Notes under the pieces: generated by a model
Databases searched by the model: none
Told to the model about the DNA's origin: nothing
Seen by the model: only the letters and a program-made list of their open reading frames with translations
NCBI GenBank assembly: GCA_965208275.1
Contig: OZ242331.1
Location: 4,836,001-4,900,000, forward strand
DNA length: 64,000 bases
Direction of reading: 5' to 3'
From: Bin5 sp022827195
GTDB lineage: Bacteria > Chloroflexota > Anaerolineae > Caldilineales > Caldilineaceae
Part shown: positions 25,718-33,478 of the stretch, piece by piece
How positions within the stretch are numbered: position 1 is the first letter of the stretch
Layout of the letters: every line of letters begins with the position of its first letter
Made by a program: the position numbers and the translations under genes

Positions 25718-26575
25718 TTACTCGGGCCAGACCTCCATCTGCCCGCCCAGCGGCAGTTGGATCGGGGCATCCGGGTCTTCGAACCAGCGGAAGTAGATCT
25801 CGTGGTAGAGACCGGATTTCCACAGCTCCTGCAAGGCGTAGTTCACCTGGTCGCGCCAGGCTGACTGGTTGTTGGGCACGCCGATGCCGAACTGAACTGG
25901 ATTGTGGCCGCCGGGCAGAAGCTCAAGCGCAGGGTCGCCCGCGGCAAGCGCCAACATCGTGATGTTGTCCTCGGTGTAGCCTTCGACGGCGCCGTCGCGC
26001 AGGGCCTGCATGGCGGCCAGTTTGTCGCTGAACTCGACAATCTCCGGCTCCGGGCCGCCCTGCGCCGCGCTGTAGGAGAACCAGGAAGGGATGGCGGAGC
26101 TGCCGGCGTTGGCGGCCACCTTCTTGCCCATCAGTTCGTCAATCGACGTGTAGTCGCCGGTTCGCACCAGGAACGACTGGTTGTCCCAGAAGTAGGTGAT
26201 GCTGAAGTCGATGGCATTGTCCCGTTTGCGCGTGTGGTTCATGCTGGCGATCGAGATGTCGACCCGCCCCTCCTGCAGGAAGCTGATGCGGGTCGTGCCG
26301 TCGACAACAATCAGTTCGGGCTCCAGCCCCATTTCCGCGGCTATCGCATGGGCGAGGTCGACGTCGAAACCGACCCATTCACCGTCCTCTGTCACAAAAC
26401 TCAGCGGCGGGTTGTCGTTGCGCACGCCGATGCGGACTGTCCCGCGGGTGCCGATCTCGTCGGCAAGAGAACTGACGCCGCTCGCTGGAAGCGGGGCGAT
26501 CGGTTGGCATGCGCTCAAAGCAAGCGCCGCAATAAGTAGAGCGATCCCTAGCGAATAATGTGTCTTCGTTGACAT
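25718..26575 (-). CDS. ABC importer substrate-binding lipoprotein (family 3, polar amino acid type)
   Basis: This is a 285-residue lipoprotein that captures substrate outside the membrane. The signal peptide ends in ALALSACQP, a lipobox. The SBP_bac_3 core is TVRIGVRNDNPPLSFVTEDG, followed by WVGFDVDLAHAIAAEMG and VDISIASMNHTRKRD. The ATG at 26575 has AGGGGA upstream; upstream in-frame sequence is not coding. Ligands of this fold are usually amino acids or related small acids, here unknown. Two permease genes lie upstream and the ATPase gene immediately downstream, making a complete importer. Confidence 0.9.
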   Translation of the reverse strand: MSTKTHYSLGIALLIAALALSACQPIAPLPASGVSSLADEIGTRGTVRIGVRNDNPPLSFVTEDGEWVGFDVDLAHAIAAEMGLEPELIVVDGTTRISFLQEGRVDISIASMNHTRKRDNAIDFSITYFWDNQSFLVRTGDYTSIDELMGKKVAANAGSSAIPSWFSYSAAQGGPEPEIVEFSDKLAAMQALRDGAVEGYTEDNITMLALAAGDPALELLPGGHNPVQFGIGVPNNQSAWRDQVNYALQELWKSGLYHEIYFRWFEDPDAPIQLPLGGQMEVWPE

Positions 26576-26786
26576 TGAAACGTCCCCTGTTTCTGTCACG
26601 CCGTTGATGACGTTGCTGACTGCAAGACGCGCACTATCAACACGTGCAGTTAGCAGCGCACCTAATCTTAACACAGCGGCAACCGTAAGTACTGTAAGAA
26701 GCGGTACGCATTTAAGCAGAATCGGCTCAGATTATGTGTTCTGTCGCCAAATTCTTCGCCAAATTCATCGCCAAAGAGAGAGCGAT

Positions 26787-27509
26787 TCAATAGCTGAAGA
26801 ACGAGTGAACGAGGTCCGGCTGGCGGCTGCGCTGCTCCCAGCGTTGCGAGAGGCGGGAAAGGGTGAAGGCGATTACGAAATAGAGAACGCCGACAAAGCT
26901 GTACATCGTCACCCAATAGGGGGCGTTGGTGACATCCGCGCCCAGGGCCATGCGGGCGACGGTCATCACTTCGGCCACACCGATGACGACAACGACCGAT
27001 GTGTCTTTGAACAGGCTGATGGCCTGGCCGGTGAAAGCCGGCAGCATGACCCGCAGCGCGTATCGCAGCTTGATCAGCAAATACACCTGGCGCGGGCGGC
27101 TGCCCATGAGCCTGGCGGACTCCACAAGTTCCACGGGTACGGTGGACAGACCGGCGCGCAGGATTTCAGCCTGGTAGGCGCTGGAATAGAGAATCAAAGC
27201 CACCAGCGCCGATATGCGCGGGCTCCAGTCCAGCCCGAAACGAACGCCGCCGAGGCCCTGATGCACGAGCACCAAGAGCAGGATCAGAGGCAGGCCGCGG
27301 AAGAGTTCGACATAGGCGACGGCGCACCAGCGCAGCGGCCGCCAGCCAGCGCGCTCCGCGCCGCTGACCGGCATGGCGAGACAGAATCCGACCGCTACCG
27401 CCAGCACGGCCAGGATCAGGCTGAGCGTCAGGCCGCCGGGCCGCTGACCCGGGAACCCAAACAGGAGGACCGGCAGTTTCTCTATCAGAAAGGAAAGGTG
27501 ATCGTTCAT
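26787..27509 (-). CDS. Polar amino acid-type ABC permease (HisM/GlnP family)
   Basis: This 240-residue permease has five to six helices and the HisM/GlnP pattern. AYVELFRGLPLILLLVLV precedes the cytoplasmic EAA-like loop ESARLMGSRPRQVYLLIKLRYALRVMLP, which docks to the ATPase. It lies 4 nt after the second permease gene and 211 nt before the binding-protein gene. The heteromeric pair with its upstream neighbour is typical of family 3 importers. Confidence 0.9.
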   Translation of the reverse strand: MNDHLSFLIEKLPVLLFGFPGQRPGGLTLSLILAVLAVAVGFCLAMPVSGAERAGWRPLRWCAVAYVELFRGLPLILLLVLVHQGLGGVRFGLDWSPRISALVALILYSSAYQAEILRAGLSTVPVELVESARLMGSRPRQVYLLIKLRYALRVMLPAFTGQAISLFKDTSVVVVIGVAEVMTVARMALGADVTNAPYWVTMYSFVGVLYFVIAFTLSRLSQRWEQRSRQPDLVHSFFSY

Positions 27510-27513
27510 TCGT

Positions 27514-28269
27514 CTAGCGAGCGGTGGTCAGAGGCGTCTGTCGGCTGCCGGCCGCCAGCCACTGTTTCTCGATCCAGCGCAACAGACCGGAAAAGGCGAA
27601 TGCTAGCAGCAGGTAGACGGCGGCTGCCAGCAACAGAAACTCCAGCGCCAGGAACGTGCGGGTGATCGCCGTCTGTGCGCTGTGGAAGAACTCGGGCGTG
27701 GCGACAAACGCGGCCAGCGCAGTATTTTTCAGATGGTGAATCAGGCGGGTCGAAATGGCCGGAAAAGCGGTGCGCAAGCCTTCAGGCAGCAGAACGCGGC
27801 GGAACAGCTCCAGCCGCGACGCGCCGAGCGTTCGGGCGGCGTCAACGTGTTGCTGGGGAATGGCGCCGACGCCGGCTCGGAACAGCTCTGCCAGGTATGC
27901 GCTTGTATTCAGGACCAACGCGATGCCCGCTGCCAGCGTGTAATAGGGCAGTGACAGCCCGCTCCAACCGCTGATCCAGTTGAGGAGGTCGTTGTCGAAG
28001 AAGAATCCTCGCCGCATCTCTGCGGGGAACAGGTTGGGCAGGGCAAAGGCCCAGATGATCATCAGTACGAGCGCCGGCATATTGCGGTGCATCTCCACGT
28101 GCACAACCGCCAGCCCGCGCACGAACCGGTTCGCGGACAGGCGCATCGTTCCGGCAGCGACACCCACCACCAGCGCCAGACCTGCGGTTGCCGCGGTCAG
28201 CACGACTGTGAGCAGCAGACCGCGCAACAGGAGATAGAGTAGGTCCTGCGTCAGCCAATCTAAAGGCAT
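27514..28269 (-). CDS. Polar amino acid-type ABC permease (HisQ/GlnP family)
   Basis: This 251-residue permease is the partner of the downstream one. It has EMHRNMPALVLMIIWAFALPNLF and the coupling loop DAARTLGASRLELFRRVLLPEGLRTAFP. It has a slightly longer loop (FFFDNDLLNWISGWSGLSLPYY) between helices. Its start overlaps the end of the methyltransferase gene upstream by 10 nt, which implies co-transcription of that enzyme with the importer. Confidence 0.9.
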   Translation of the reverse strand: MPLDWLTQDLLYLLLRGLLLTVVLTAATAGLALVVGVAAGTMRLSANRFVRGLAVVHVEMHRNMPALVLMIIWAFALPNLFPAEMRRGFFFDNDLLNWISGWSGLSLPYYTLAAGIALVLNTSAYLAELFRAGVGAIPQQHVDAARTLGASRLELFRRVLLPEGLRTAFPAISTRLIHHLKNTALAAFVATPEFFHSAQTAITRTFLALEFLLLAAAVYLLLAFAFSGLLRWIEKQWLAAGSRQTPLTTAR

Positions 28270-28997
28270 CGTTCACAGATCAGGAGCATGTTCGGGCTGT
28301 ATTCGGTCAGTTCAGCGCATGTGTAGCCGGCGTAGCGCTGGCCGATCCGCAAACCGGCCGCGCAGAGCAGAACGGCGGCGTCCTCCTGGCTGAAAAGGCG
28401 GTAGCGCAAGCGGAAAGTCTGTGTCTGTGACGGCGTAACGACGTGAAACTGTTCGGTCACAAGGTCGGCTTCGGCGTCGTAACTACGCTGGACCTCTGTA
28501 TAGTTGCTTGCGCTGCCGAACCGCTCAGAGGCCTTGAGCGCGTCGAGAGCGGGCTGTTTCTGCGGCAGCTCCAGCGCGAAGAGGCCATCCGTCTTGAGAG
28601 CGTTGGCGACTGCGGCGAGCAGCCCGCGATTGTCCGCGCGCGAATCGGCCGCGACCTGTCCCAAAGTAGTGAAAAGGCAGATCGCAGCATCGAACTGCCC
28701 CGCGCCGGCAAAGTTTTCGCCGGCAACCTGTTGGAATTCGACCGCCACGCCTGCCTCTTCGGCCCGCGCCCTGGCCGCCTCGATCATGGCTGCCGCCGGG
28801 TCGATGCCGAGCGCGCCGAAGTTGAGCCGTCCCAGTTCAATGGTGTGCCGCCCGAAGCCGCAGCCCACGTCCAGCACGCGCGCGTTGGGCCCGAGTGCCA
28901 AAGCGTCGACCAGAAAGTCGATTTCCCGTTGGGTTCGTTCTGCCGTCAACAGCGGATGACCGAGGAAGGGTGAGCCGTGAGAGAAGAAGTCCTTCAA
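28260..28997 (-). CDS. SAM-dependent class I methyltransferase
   Basis: This is a 245-residue methyltransferase with motif I VLDVGCGFGRHT (residues 41-52), an acidic post-I strand LGIDPAAAMI, and motif IV FDAAICLFTTLGQ. The C-terminal half has a beta-rich segment (TQTFRLRYRLFSQEDAAVLL), common in small-molecule methyltransferases. It overlaps the ABC permease gene downstream and could act on the imported compound. That functional link is only contextual. Confidence 0.85.
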   Translation of the reverse strand: MKDFFSHGSPFLGHPLLTAERTQREIDFLVDALALGPNARVLDVGCGFGRHTIELGRLNFGALGIDPAAAMIEAARARAEEAGVAVEFQQVAGENFAGAGQFDAAICLFTTLGQVAADSRADNRGLLAAVANALKTDGLFALELPQKQPALDALKASERFGSASNYTEVQRSYDAEADLVTEQFHVVTPSQTQTFRLRYRLFSQEDAAVLLCAAGLRIGQRYAGYTCAELTEYSPNMLLICERCL

Positions 28998-29078
28998 GGT
29001 TCAGTTTCCGGCTGCCGAGTCATCCGGCGGCGCATGCAAGGCCCCACTCACGGTGGGGAGATACTGGTTGCGCTTTTT

Positions 29079-29978
29079 TCACAACGTATCCCGCACGTCG
29101 AGCATCGGCAGGTCCTGGCGTTCCAGGTCGTAGAGAGCCTCGAAGGGGATGGCGGCATCGGCCTCCTCTGCAGCCTCGGCCCAACCTTCGACCCAGTCCC
29201 GTTCGATGCCGTCGACATCATCGACAACGCGTAGCCGGTCGATGTCATAGGTCTCTTTCAACTGCTTCATTTCGGCAGCGACGCTCTCCGGAGAGCGCTG
29301 GCGGAAACCTTGCCCGTGGACCGAATCGCGGCACCAGTCGCAGCCATAGGGGCAGCCGCGGGATGTGGCGATCGTCAACGATGAGTAGCCGTTCTCCTCG
29401 CGCCAGGTGTCGAGATAGCGGTCCATGTCGATCAGGTCTCTCGCCGGCAGCGGCAACTCGTCGAGATTGTCGATAAGCTGGCGCGGCTGGTTGACAACGA
29501 CCGAACCGTCGCTGTCTCGAAACGCGATTCCCGGCTCGCGGCGCAGCAGTTCGGCCGTGAGTGGGCCGGCATCCACCAGCCGCAGCAGCGCGTCCAGGGT
29601 CTGCTCGCCTTCATGGTGGACGATCAGATCGACCTGCGGGTATTGGAGATAGTGGGCGGGATCCTTGGTCGGGTCCGGGCCGCCGAGAATGGTCGGCATG
29701 CCGGCGGCCTTGGCGTCGGCGGCCAGGGTGAGGGCCATTTCGCGCAGGGGGAGCACAGCCGAGATGCCGACCAGGTCCGGTTGTTCGACGGCCAGTCGTG
29801 CGGCGAAGGCGGCCGCATCCTCTTCGAAGGTGCCGTCGAAGATGGCGACGTCGTGGCCCTGGGCTCGCACATAGCCGGCGAGATAGAGTAGGCCGAGGGG
29901 GAAGTAGGGGCTCTGGAGGGCCTGCTCTTCGGGATTCAGGCTGAGGAAGAGCGGGTGACAGAGAAGGAGTTTTGCCAT
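29079..29978 (-). CDS. B12-binding-domain radical SAM protein, short form
   Basis: This 299-residue protein has an N-terminal cobalamin-binding Rossmann domain (KLLLCHPLFLSLN, then VGISAVLPL and ILGGPDPTKDP). The radical SAM iron-sulfur motif follows as TSRGCPYGCDWC, with cysteines C-x3-C-x2-C that bind the 4Fe-4S cluster. Family members usually run to 450-500 residues with a full TIM barrel. This one stops about 90 residues after the motif at ERQDLPMLDVRDTL. Translation beyond the TGA shows no continuation of the barrel, so it is either a natural half-barrel form or a truncated gene. Its substrate is unknown. Confidence 0.8.
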   Translation of the reverse strand: MAKLLLCHPLFLSLNPEEQALQSPYFPLGLLYLAGYVRAQGHDVAIFDGTFEEDAAAFAARLAVEQPDLVGISAVLPLREMALTLAADAKAAGMPTILGGPDPTKDPAHYLQYPQVDLIVHHEGEQTLDALLRLVDAGPLTAELLRREPGIAFRDSDGSVVVNQPRQLIDNLDELPLPARDLIDMDRYLDTWREENGYSSLTIATSRGCPYGCDWCRDSVHGQGFRQRSPESVAAEMKQLKETYDIDRLRVVDDVDGIERDWVEGWAEAAEEADAAIPFEALYDLERQDLPMLDVRDTL

Positions 29979-30172
29979 TGGTCTGATCTACATCAATCAG
30001 GGACGTCGGTCTTCGGTGACCGCGTCGAAGTGTGCATCAAGCGGTTGAAAGTATTGTACAGCGGACCGGCCCGATCCGCCAAGAGCGTGCACGACAGGGA
30101 CGCAGTCCAAAACTGAGGTACCGATTCCTATGCCTCGAATGCACCCCGTGTCATACCCGGCCCCCGCAGTTC

Positions 30173-30213
30173 CCGACCACCGACCACCGACCACTGGCCA
30201 CCGACCACTGCCG
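30173..30213 (+). repeat. Short tandem CGACCAC repeat
   Basis: The 7-base unit CGACCAC is repeated three times in tandem, then an interrupted copy (TGGCCACCGACCAC) follows. It is in a non-coding stretch and has no evident role. Slippage-prone simple repeats like this are often found in decayed insertion regions. Confidence 0.55.
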
Positions 30214-30759
30214 TTGGACGGCCGTTCCGGCCCTCCCTTGTGCGGGGGGACTCCCCCCGCAATGCCCCCCTGACACCACGCAACCGCCGAGTGTAGGATC
30301 TGATGTAGCCCTCTGCTACTGCGGCCCAGCGCGCCCCCCCACTCAGCGAACGCTAGGCCTTCGATAGGGGCAGGCCTCGTACCTGCCCTCTGCCTCTCCC
30401 AGAGCCGGCAAGCGACTTCATCCGCCGCCGGCATGGATCCCCCGCCGGTCGATTCCCGCCCCAAAGTGTAGGCAGCATCCCACGCCAGGCTGGGGGTCGG
30501 CGCTTCGCCAGGATCCCGCCTGGTCGCTTCCTGACGCGAAACGACGCGAAATACCGCCCTAATCTGTCGGTCCTGGAATTCGTCGTGAATCGATCAATGA
30601 GTCCGAAAGCGCTCCCATGAAGTCCGCTGACGTCGGGCCAATACGCCCCCCTTCTTTACATTCTGACGCAGGTCCATGAATTTGAGAGGCCTGCTGTTGG
30701 CCTCAATCGTCAGACCGCGAAATGGGTACGATAAGGTGCACTTGGGCGAATGAGGCCGG

Positions 30760-30960
30760 CCTTGAACAGAGCTCGAACTGCTCTTCCGCCAGCGTCCGTT
30801 GGTTGAGACTTTGACGCGGGCTCTCATGGCTGTAGAAAGCGAACCGGGCGGCCAGCCCGGCGTACTACTGTGGTTCCATGTCAACCGGTTGAGAAAGATG
30901 TTTTCGTGCATGACACTGCGCCACAGGCGTTCGCAGAAGACGTTGTCGGGGCGCGACCGC
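30760..30960 (-). pseudogene. IS3-family transposase remnant (integrase C-terminus), frameshifted
   Basis: Two pieces of the rve integrase C-terminus are visible on the minus strand in different frames. Piece one, DNVFCERLWRSVMHENIFL (about 30890-30950), matches the family VERLWRSVKYE block. Piece two, AARFAFYSHESPRQSLNQRT (about 30795-30855), matches ARFAFYNxERPHQSLGYRTP. A frameshift falls between them. The rest of the transposase and both terminal inverted repeats are missing. This is a dead insertion sequence in the gene-poor region upstream of an oxidoreductase. Confidence 0.75.
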
Positions 30961-31052
30961 GCGTGTCAGGCCGTGTAGGGGTGTGTGCCGTCGTGGCAGT
31001 TCGGCAATATTGGGCGCGGGTCCGTTCGGCGCGGCCTGGGAGAGGGAGGGGC

Positions 31053-32144
31053 TCAGCTCCCGTCTGCGGCGGGGACTGCTTCGCTCCAGGGTTGCGGCTG
31101 GGAACGGACGGGCAGTCCGCTGTCGGCTGCCTCGGCGGCGAGGATATCGAGGTAGCGGTCCTGGCAGGCCTCGGCGAGGGAATAGGCGTCCGGGCCGCCG
31201 CTGACGTAGGCGGCCATGCGGAGCAGGATGTCGGCGACGGCGATCTCATCGTCGGACAGTTCGGCGGGGATGGTGGGGTTGCGGTACCACCACTTCTCGC
31301 CGGCCTGGATGCCCTTGAGATAGTTGCCTTCCAGGTTTCCGCCGGGGCCGGCGCTGTGCCGGGTGAATGTAACTTCAATGGGTGTGCGGAAGTCCTCCAG
31401 GTAGACGGCGCGGTCGTCGATGATCTCGCCGCGTTCACCCCGCACCAGCAGCCGCTGGCCGCGAATCCACGAGAAATACTGGTCTGAGGTGAAATCGATG
31501 ACGCCGAGCCGGTCGCCGAAGTCGAAGTTGGCGATGAGCTGCGTGGATTCGGCGATATGTTCGCTGTCGGGCGGCCCACTACGGCCGGGGCCCTTAATAA
31601 TGGGCGAGGTGAAGCGGCGTGCGGAGACGGTAACGGGAGCCGCGCCGATGCCGAGAAAGCGGCGCATGAGGCTGATGCCGTGGTAGCCGTGCGCGGCGGA
31701 GACCTGGGCCTGGCTGACGCAGCCCGAGCGGCCGCTGTGCGCGAAGGCGAGACGGGCGGCATGGTGGGGCTGACGCCAATACTGCTCCGCCACTTGTATG
31801 CGGGCGCCCTGCTCCTGCAAAGCCCACAGCGCATGCATTTCTGCGACCGTGCCCGCCGGCGGCGTCTCCGAAAGCACCGGCAGGCCCTTTTCCACCAGCT
31901 GGCCTACAATCGACGGGTTGGCCGGCCAGGATACGCTGGTCACGACAAAGTCGGGCTTCTGCGCCGCGATCAGCTCGGTAAGGGAGCGGTAGAGGGGAAC
32001 GCCGTATGCGGCGGCCAGATTCGCGGCCCGCTGCGGGCGCCGCGCCGCCAGCCCAGCCACCTCCAACTGCCCGCGCAGGGCTTGGGCGGCACGCAGGAAG
32101 AAGCGCACGCGCCATCCGCTTCCGACAATACCGAATCGTACCAT
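31053..32144 (-). CDS. Gfo/Idh/MocA-family oxidoreductase
   Basis: This is a 363-residue dehydrogenase-fold protein. The N-terminal NAD(P) site is VRFGIVGSGWRVRFF, and the family EKP motif reads VLSETPPAG, with T in place of the lysine. HGYHGISLMRRFLG takes the place of the catalytic-domain histidine block. Loss of the EKP lysine may change or remove normal sugar dehydrogenase chemistry. It follows a second Gfo/Idh/MocA gene by 10 nt, so the two are co-transcribed. The substrate is unknown, most likely a sugar or cyclitol. Confidence 0.85.
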   Translation of the reverse strand: MVRFGIVGSGWRVRFFLRAAQALRGQLEVAGLAARRPQRAANLAAAYGVPLYRSLTELIAAQKPDFVVTSVSWPANPSIVGQLVEKGLPVLSETPPAGTVAEMHALWALQEQGARIQVAEQYWRQPHHAARLAFAHSGRSGCVSQAQVSAAHGYHGISLMRRFLGIGAAPVTVSARRFTSPIIKGPGRSGPPDSEHIAESTQLIANFDFGDRLGVIDFTSDQYFSWIRGQRLLVRGERGEIIDDRAVYLEDFRTPIEVTFTRHSAGPGGNLEGNYLKGIQAGEKWWYRNPTIPAELSDDEIAVADILLRMAAYVSGGPDAYSLAEACQDRYLDILAAEAADSGLPVRSQPQPWSEAVPAADGS

Positions 32145-32154
32145 GACGCCGCCT

Positions 32155-33267
32155 TCAGCTTTGCCGTCCAGGTTGCCCGTGCCGGCGGGGAAGCCTGCGC
32201 CCGTCGCGGCCGCCGCCCCGGCCGCCGTAGGGCAGGCCGGGCTGCCAGTCAGCTGGCGGGGGAGGAGAGTATTCGTCCAGCGGCAAGGTTACCGCCGTGC
32301 CGCCGTGCCGGCAGGAGAGGTAAGCGGCTTCACAGAGCTCCAACGCGGCCAGCGAGCCTTCCGCGACGCTATAGTCCGGCTGTCCTTGGTCGATCTCCGT
32401 TGCCAGGTTTTCGAGGTGGCGCTGGTGATTCGTGGCTGCGCCCGGGTCGACTTCGAAGAGCTGACCGTCAGGATGGTCGGCGTTGAGCAGGCGGTAGCGC
32501 GGCGCCCAGCCGTAGAAGTCGAGCGTCCCGCGCGTGCCGATCAGGCGGAAAAGCGTGTTTTCGTCCGGCTGCGAAATCGAAACATAGTCGCCGGTATTCA
32601 TCACGACGCGTACGCCGCTGGCGGTGTGCGCGTAGGTGACGGCCAGCGTTTCTACTTGCATATTGTCGCGATATGTGCGCGTGCTGACGTCGCAGGCCGC
32701 CATGACGTAGTCGACCGGCTCCCGCCCTGTCAGCGTCACAAAGAAGTTGAGCCAGTGAATGCCGGCGTTGATGATGTCCCAGCCGTCCGACTGTATCTCC
32801 ACCAGCTTCAGTTGTCCGATATCGCCGTTGCGTACCCGCACAAGGACCTGCCGGCTGTGTTCAGCCACCAACAGACCGTGAGGGACTACCATAGGCAGTT
32901 TTTGGGCGCGCACAATCTCCAGCAGCCTGCGACCGTCTGAAAAGTTGTCCGCCAAGGGCTTTTCGACCAGGATGCCGCGCAGCGGCAGGTCCAACGCCGC
33001 CTCCGTCACCTCCAAATGAGAGGGCGGCCACGTGGAGACGCAGACGACGTCCGTCGGACAGTCGGCGAACATCTCTGCATGGCTGTCGTAGGTGCGAATT
33101 CCGGGGTACAGTTCGCGGGCGGCTGCGCGCGCCTCCTCCTGTATGTCGGCGACCGCGACGAGGCGGAAGCGCGACGACTCGGACAGGGCGGCCATGCTGC
33201 CCTTGCCCCCATTGCCGGCGCCCACCACAGAGCCCGTGTAGACTGGGGCCTTGTAGGCTAGGGCCAT
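32155..33267 (-). CDS. Gfo/Idh/MocA-family oxidoreductase
   Basis: This 370-residue protein has a GSVVGAGNGGKGSMAAL nucleotide site, the canonical ILVEKPLADNF (the EKP lysine binds substrate) and DIINAGIHWLNFF in the catalytic domain. The start at 33267 follows GGGAG. It is more canonical than the downstream paralogue, which has an altered EKP motif. The C-terminal 25 residues are rich in glycine and arginine and probably disordered. Both genes likely handle one sugar derivative. Confidence 0.87.
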   Translation of the reverse strand: MALAYKAPVYTGSVVGAGNGGKGSMAALSESSRFRLVAVADIQEEARAAARELYPGIRTYDSHAEMFADCPTDVVCVSTWPPSHLEVTEAALDLPLRGILVEKPLADNFSDGRRLLEIVRAQKLPMVVPHGLLVAEHSRQVLVRVRNGDIGQLKLVEIQSDGWDIINAGIHWLNFFVTLTGREPVDYVMAACDVSTRTYRDNMQVETLAVTYAHTASGVRVVMNTGDYVSISQPDENTLFRLIGTRGTLDFYGWAPRYRLLNADHPDGQLFEVDPGAATNHQRHLENLATEIDQGQPDYSVAEGSLAALELCEAAYLSCRHGGTAVTLPLDEYSPPPPADWQPGLPYGGRGGGRDGRRLPRRHGQPGRQS

Positions 33268-33478
33268 TTCACTCGCTCCCTGGCGTGATGGTCTGCGCTT
33301 AATCATACCTTGGCAAGCGCTGGGCGAGTAATCCGTTCGCGCGCACGCGGAGGCGCACTTGTCCGAACCGATCGGACTGGGTATAGTATGGTTTTTGCGG
33401 TCCGCCTGGATTCTGGTCAACATCGTCGTAACGGGCGGTTGTTGCCCCGAATGCCTGTGAAGGAGTAGGGGGAATCGT

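Larger units (their letters stand above)
29979..31052. other. Gene-poor region with decayed insertion sequence
   Basis: About 1.07 kb without an intact gene lies between the radical SAM gene and an oxidoreductase. It contains a short GACC-rich direct repeat near 30173-30213 and a broken IS3-type transposase at 30760-30960. Other open frames here show no protein-like features. It looks like an insertion scar. Confidence 0.6.

Noticed and set aside
29020..29081. Selenocysteine or readthrough at the TGA ending the radical SAM gene
   Set aside because: The sequence after the TGA (KKRNQYLP and on) has no resemblance to a radical SAM barrel and ends quickly.
30173..30213. CRISPR array
   Set aside because: The units are 7 nt in direct tandem with no spacers.
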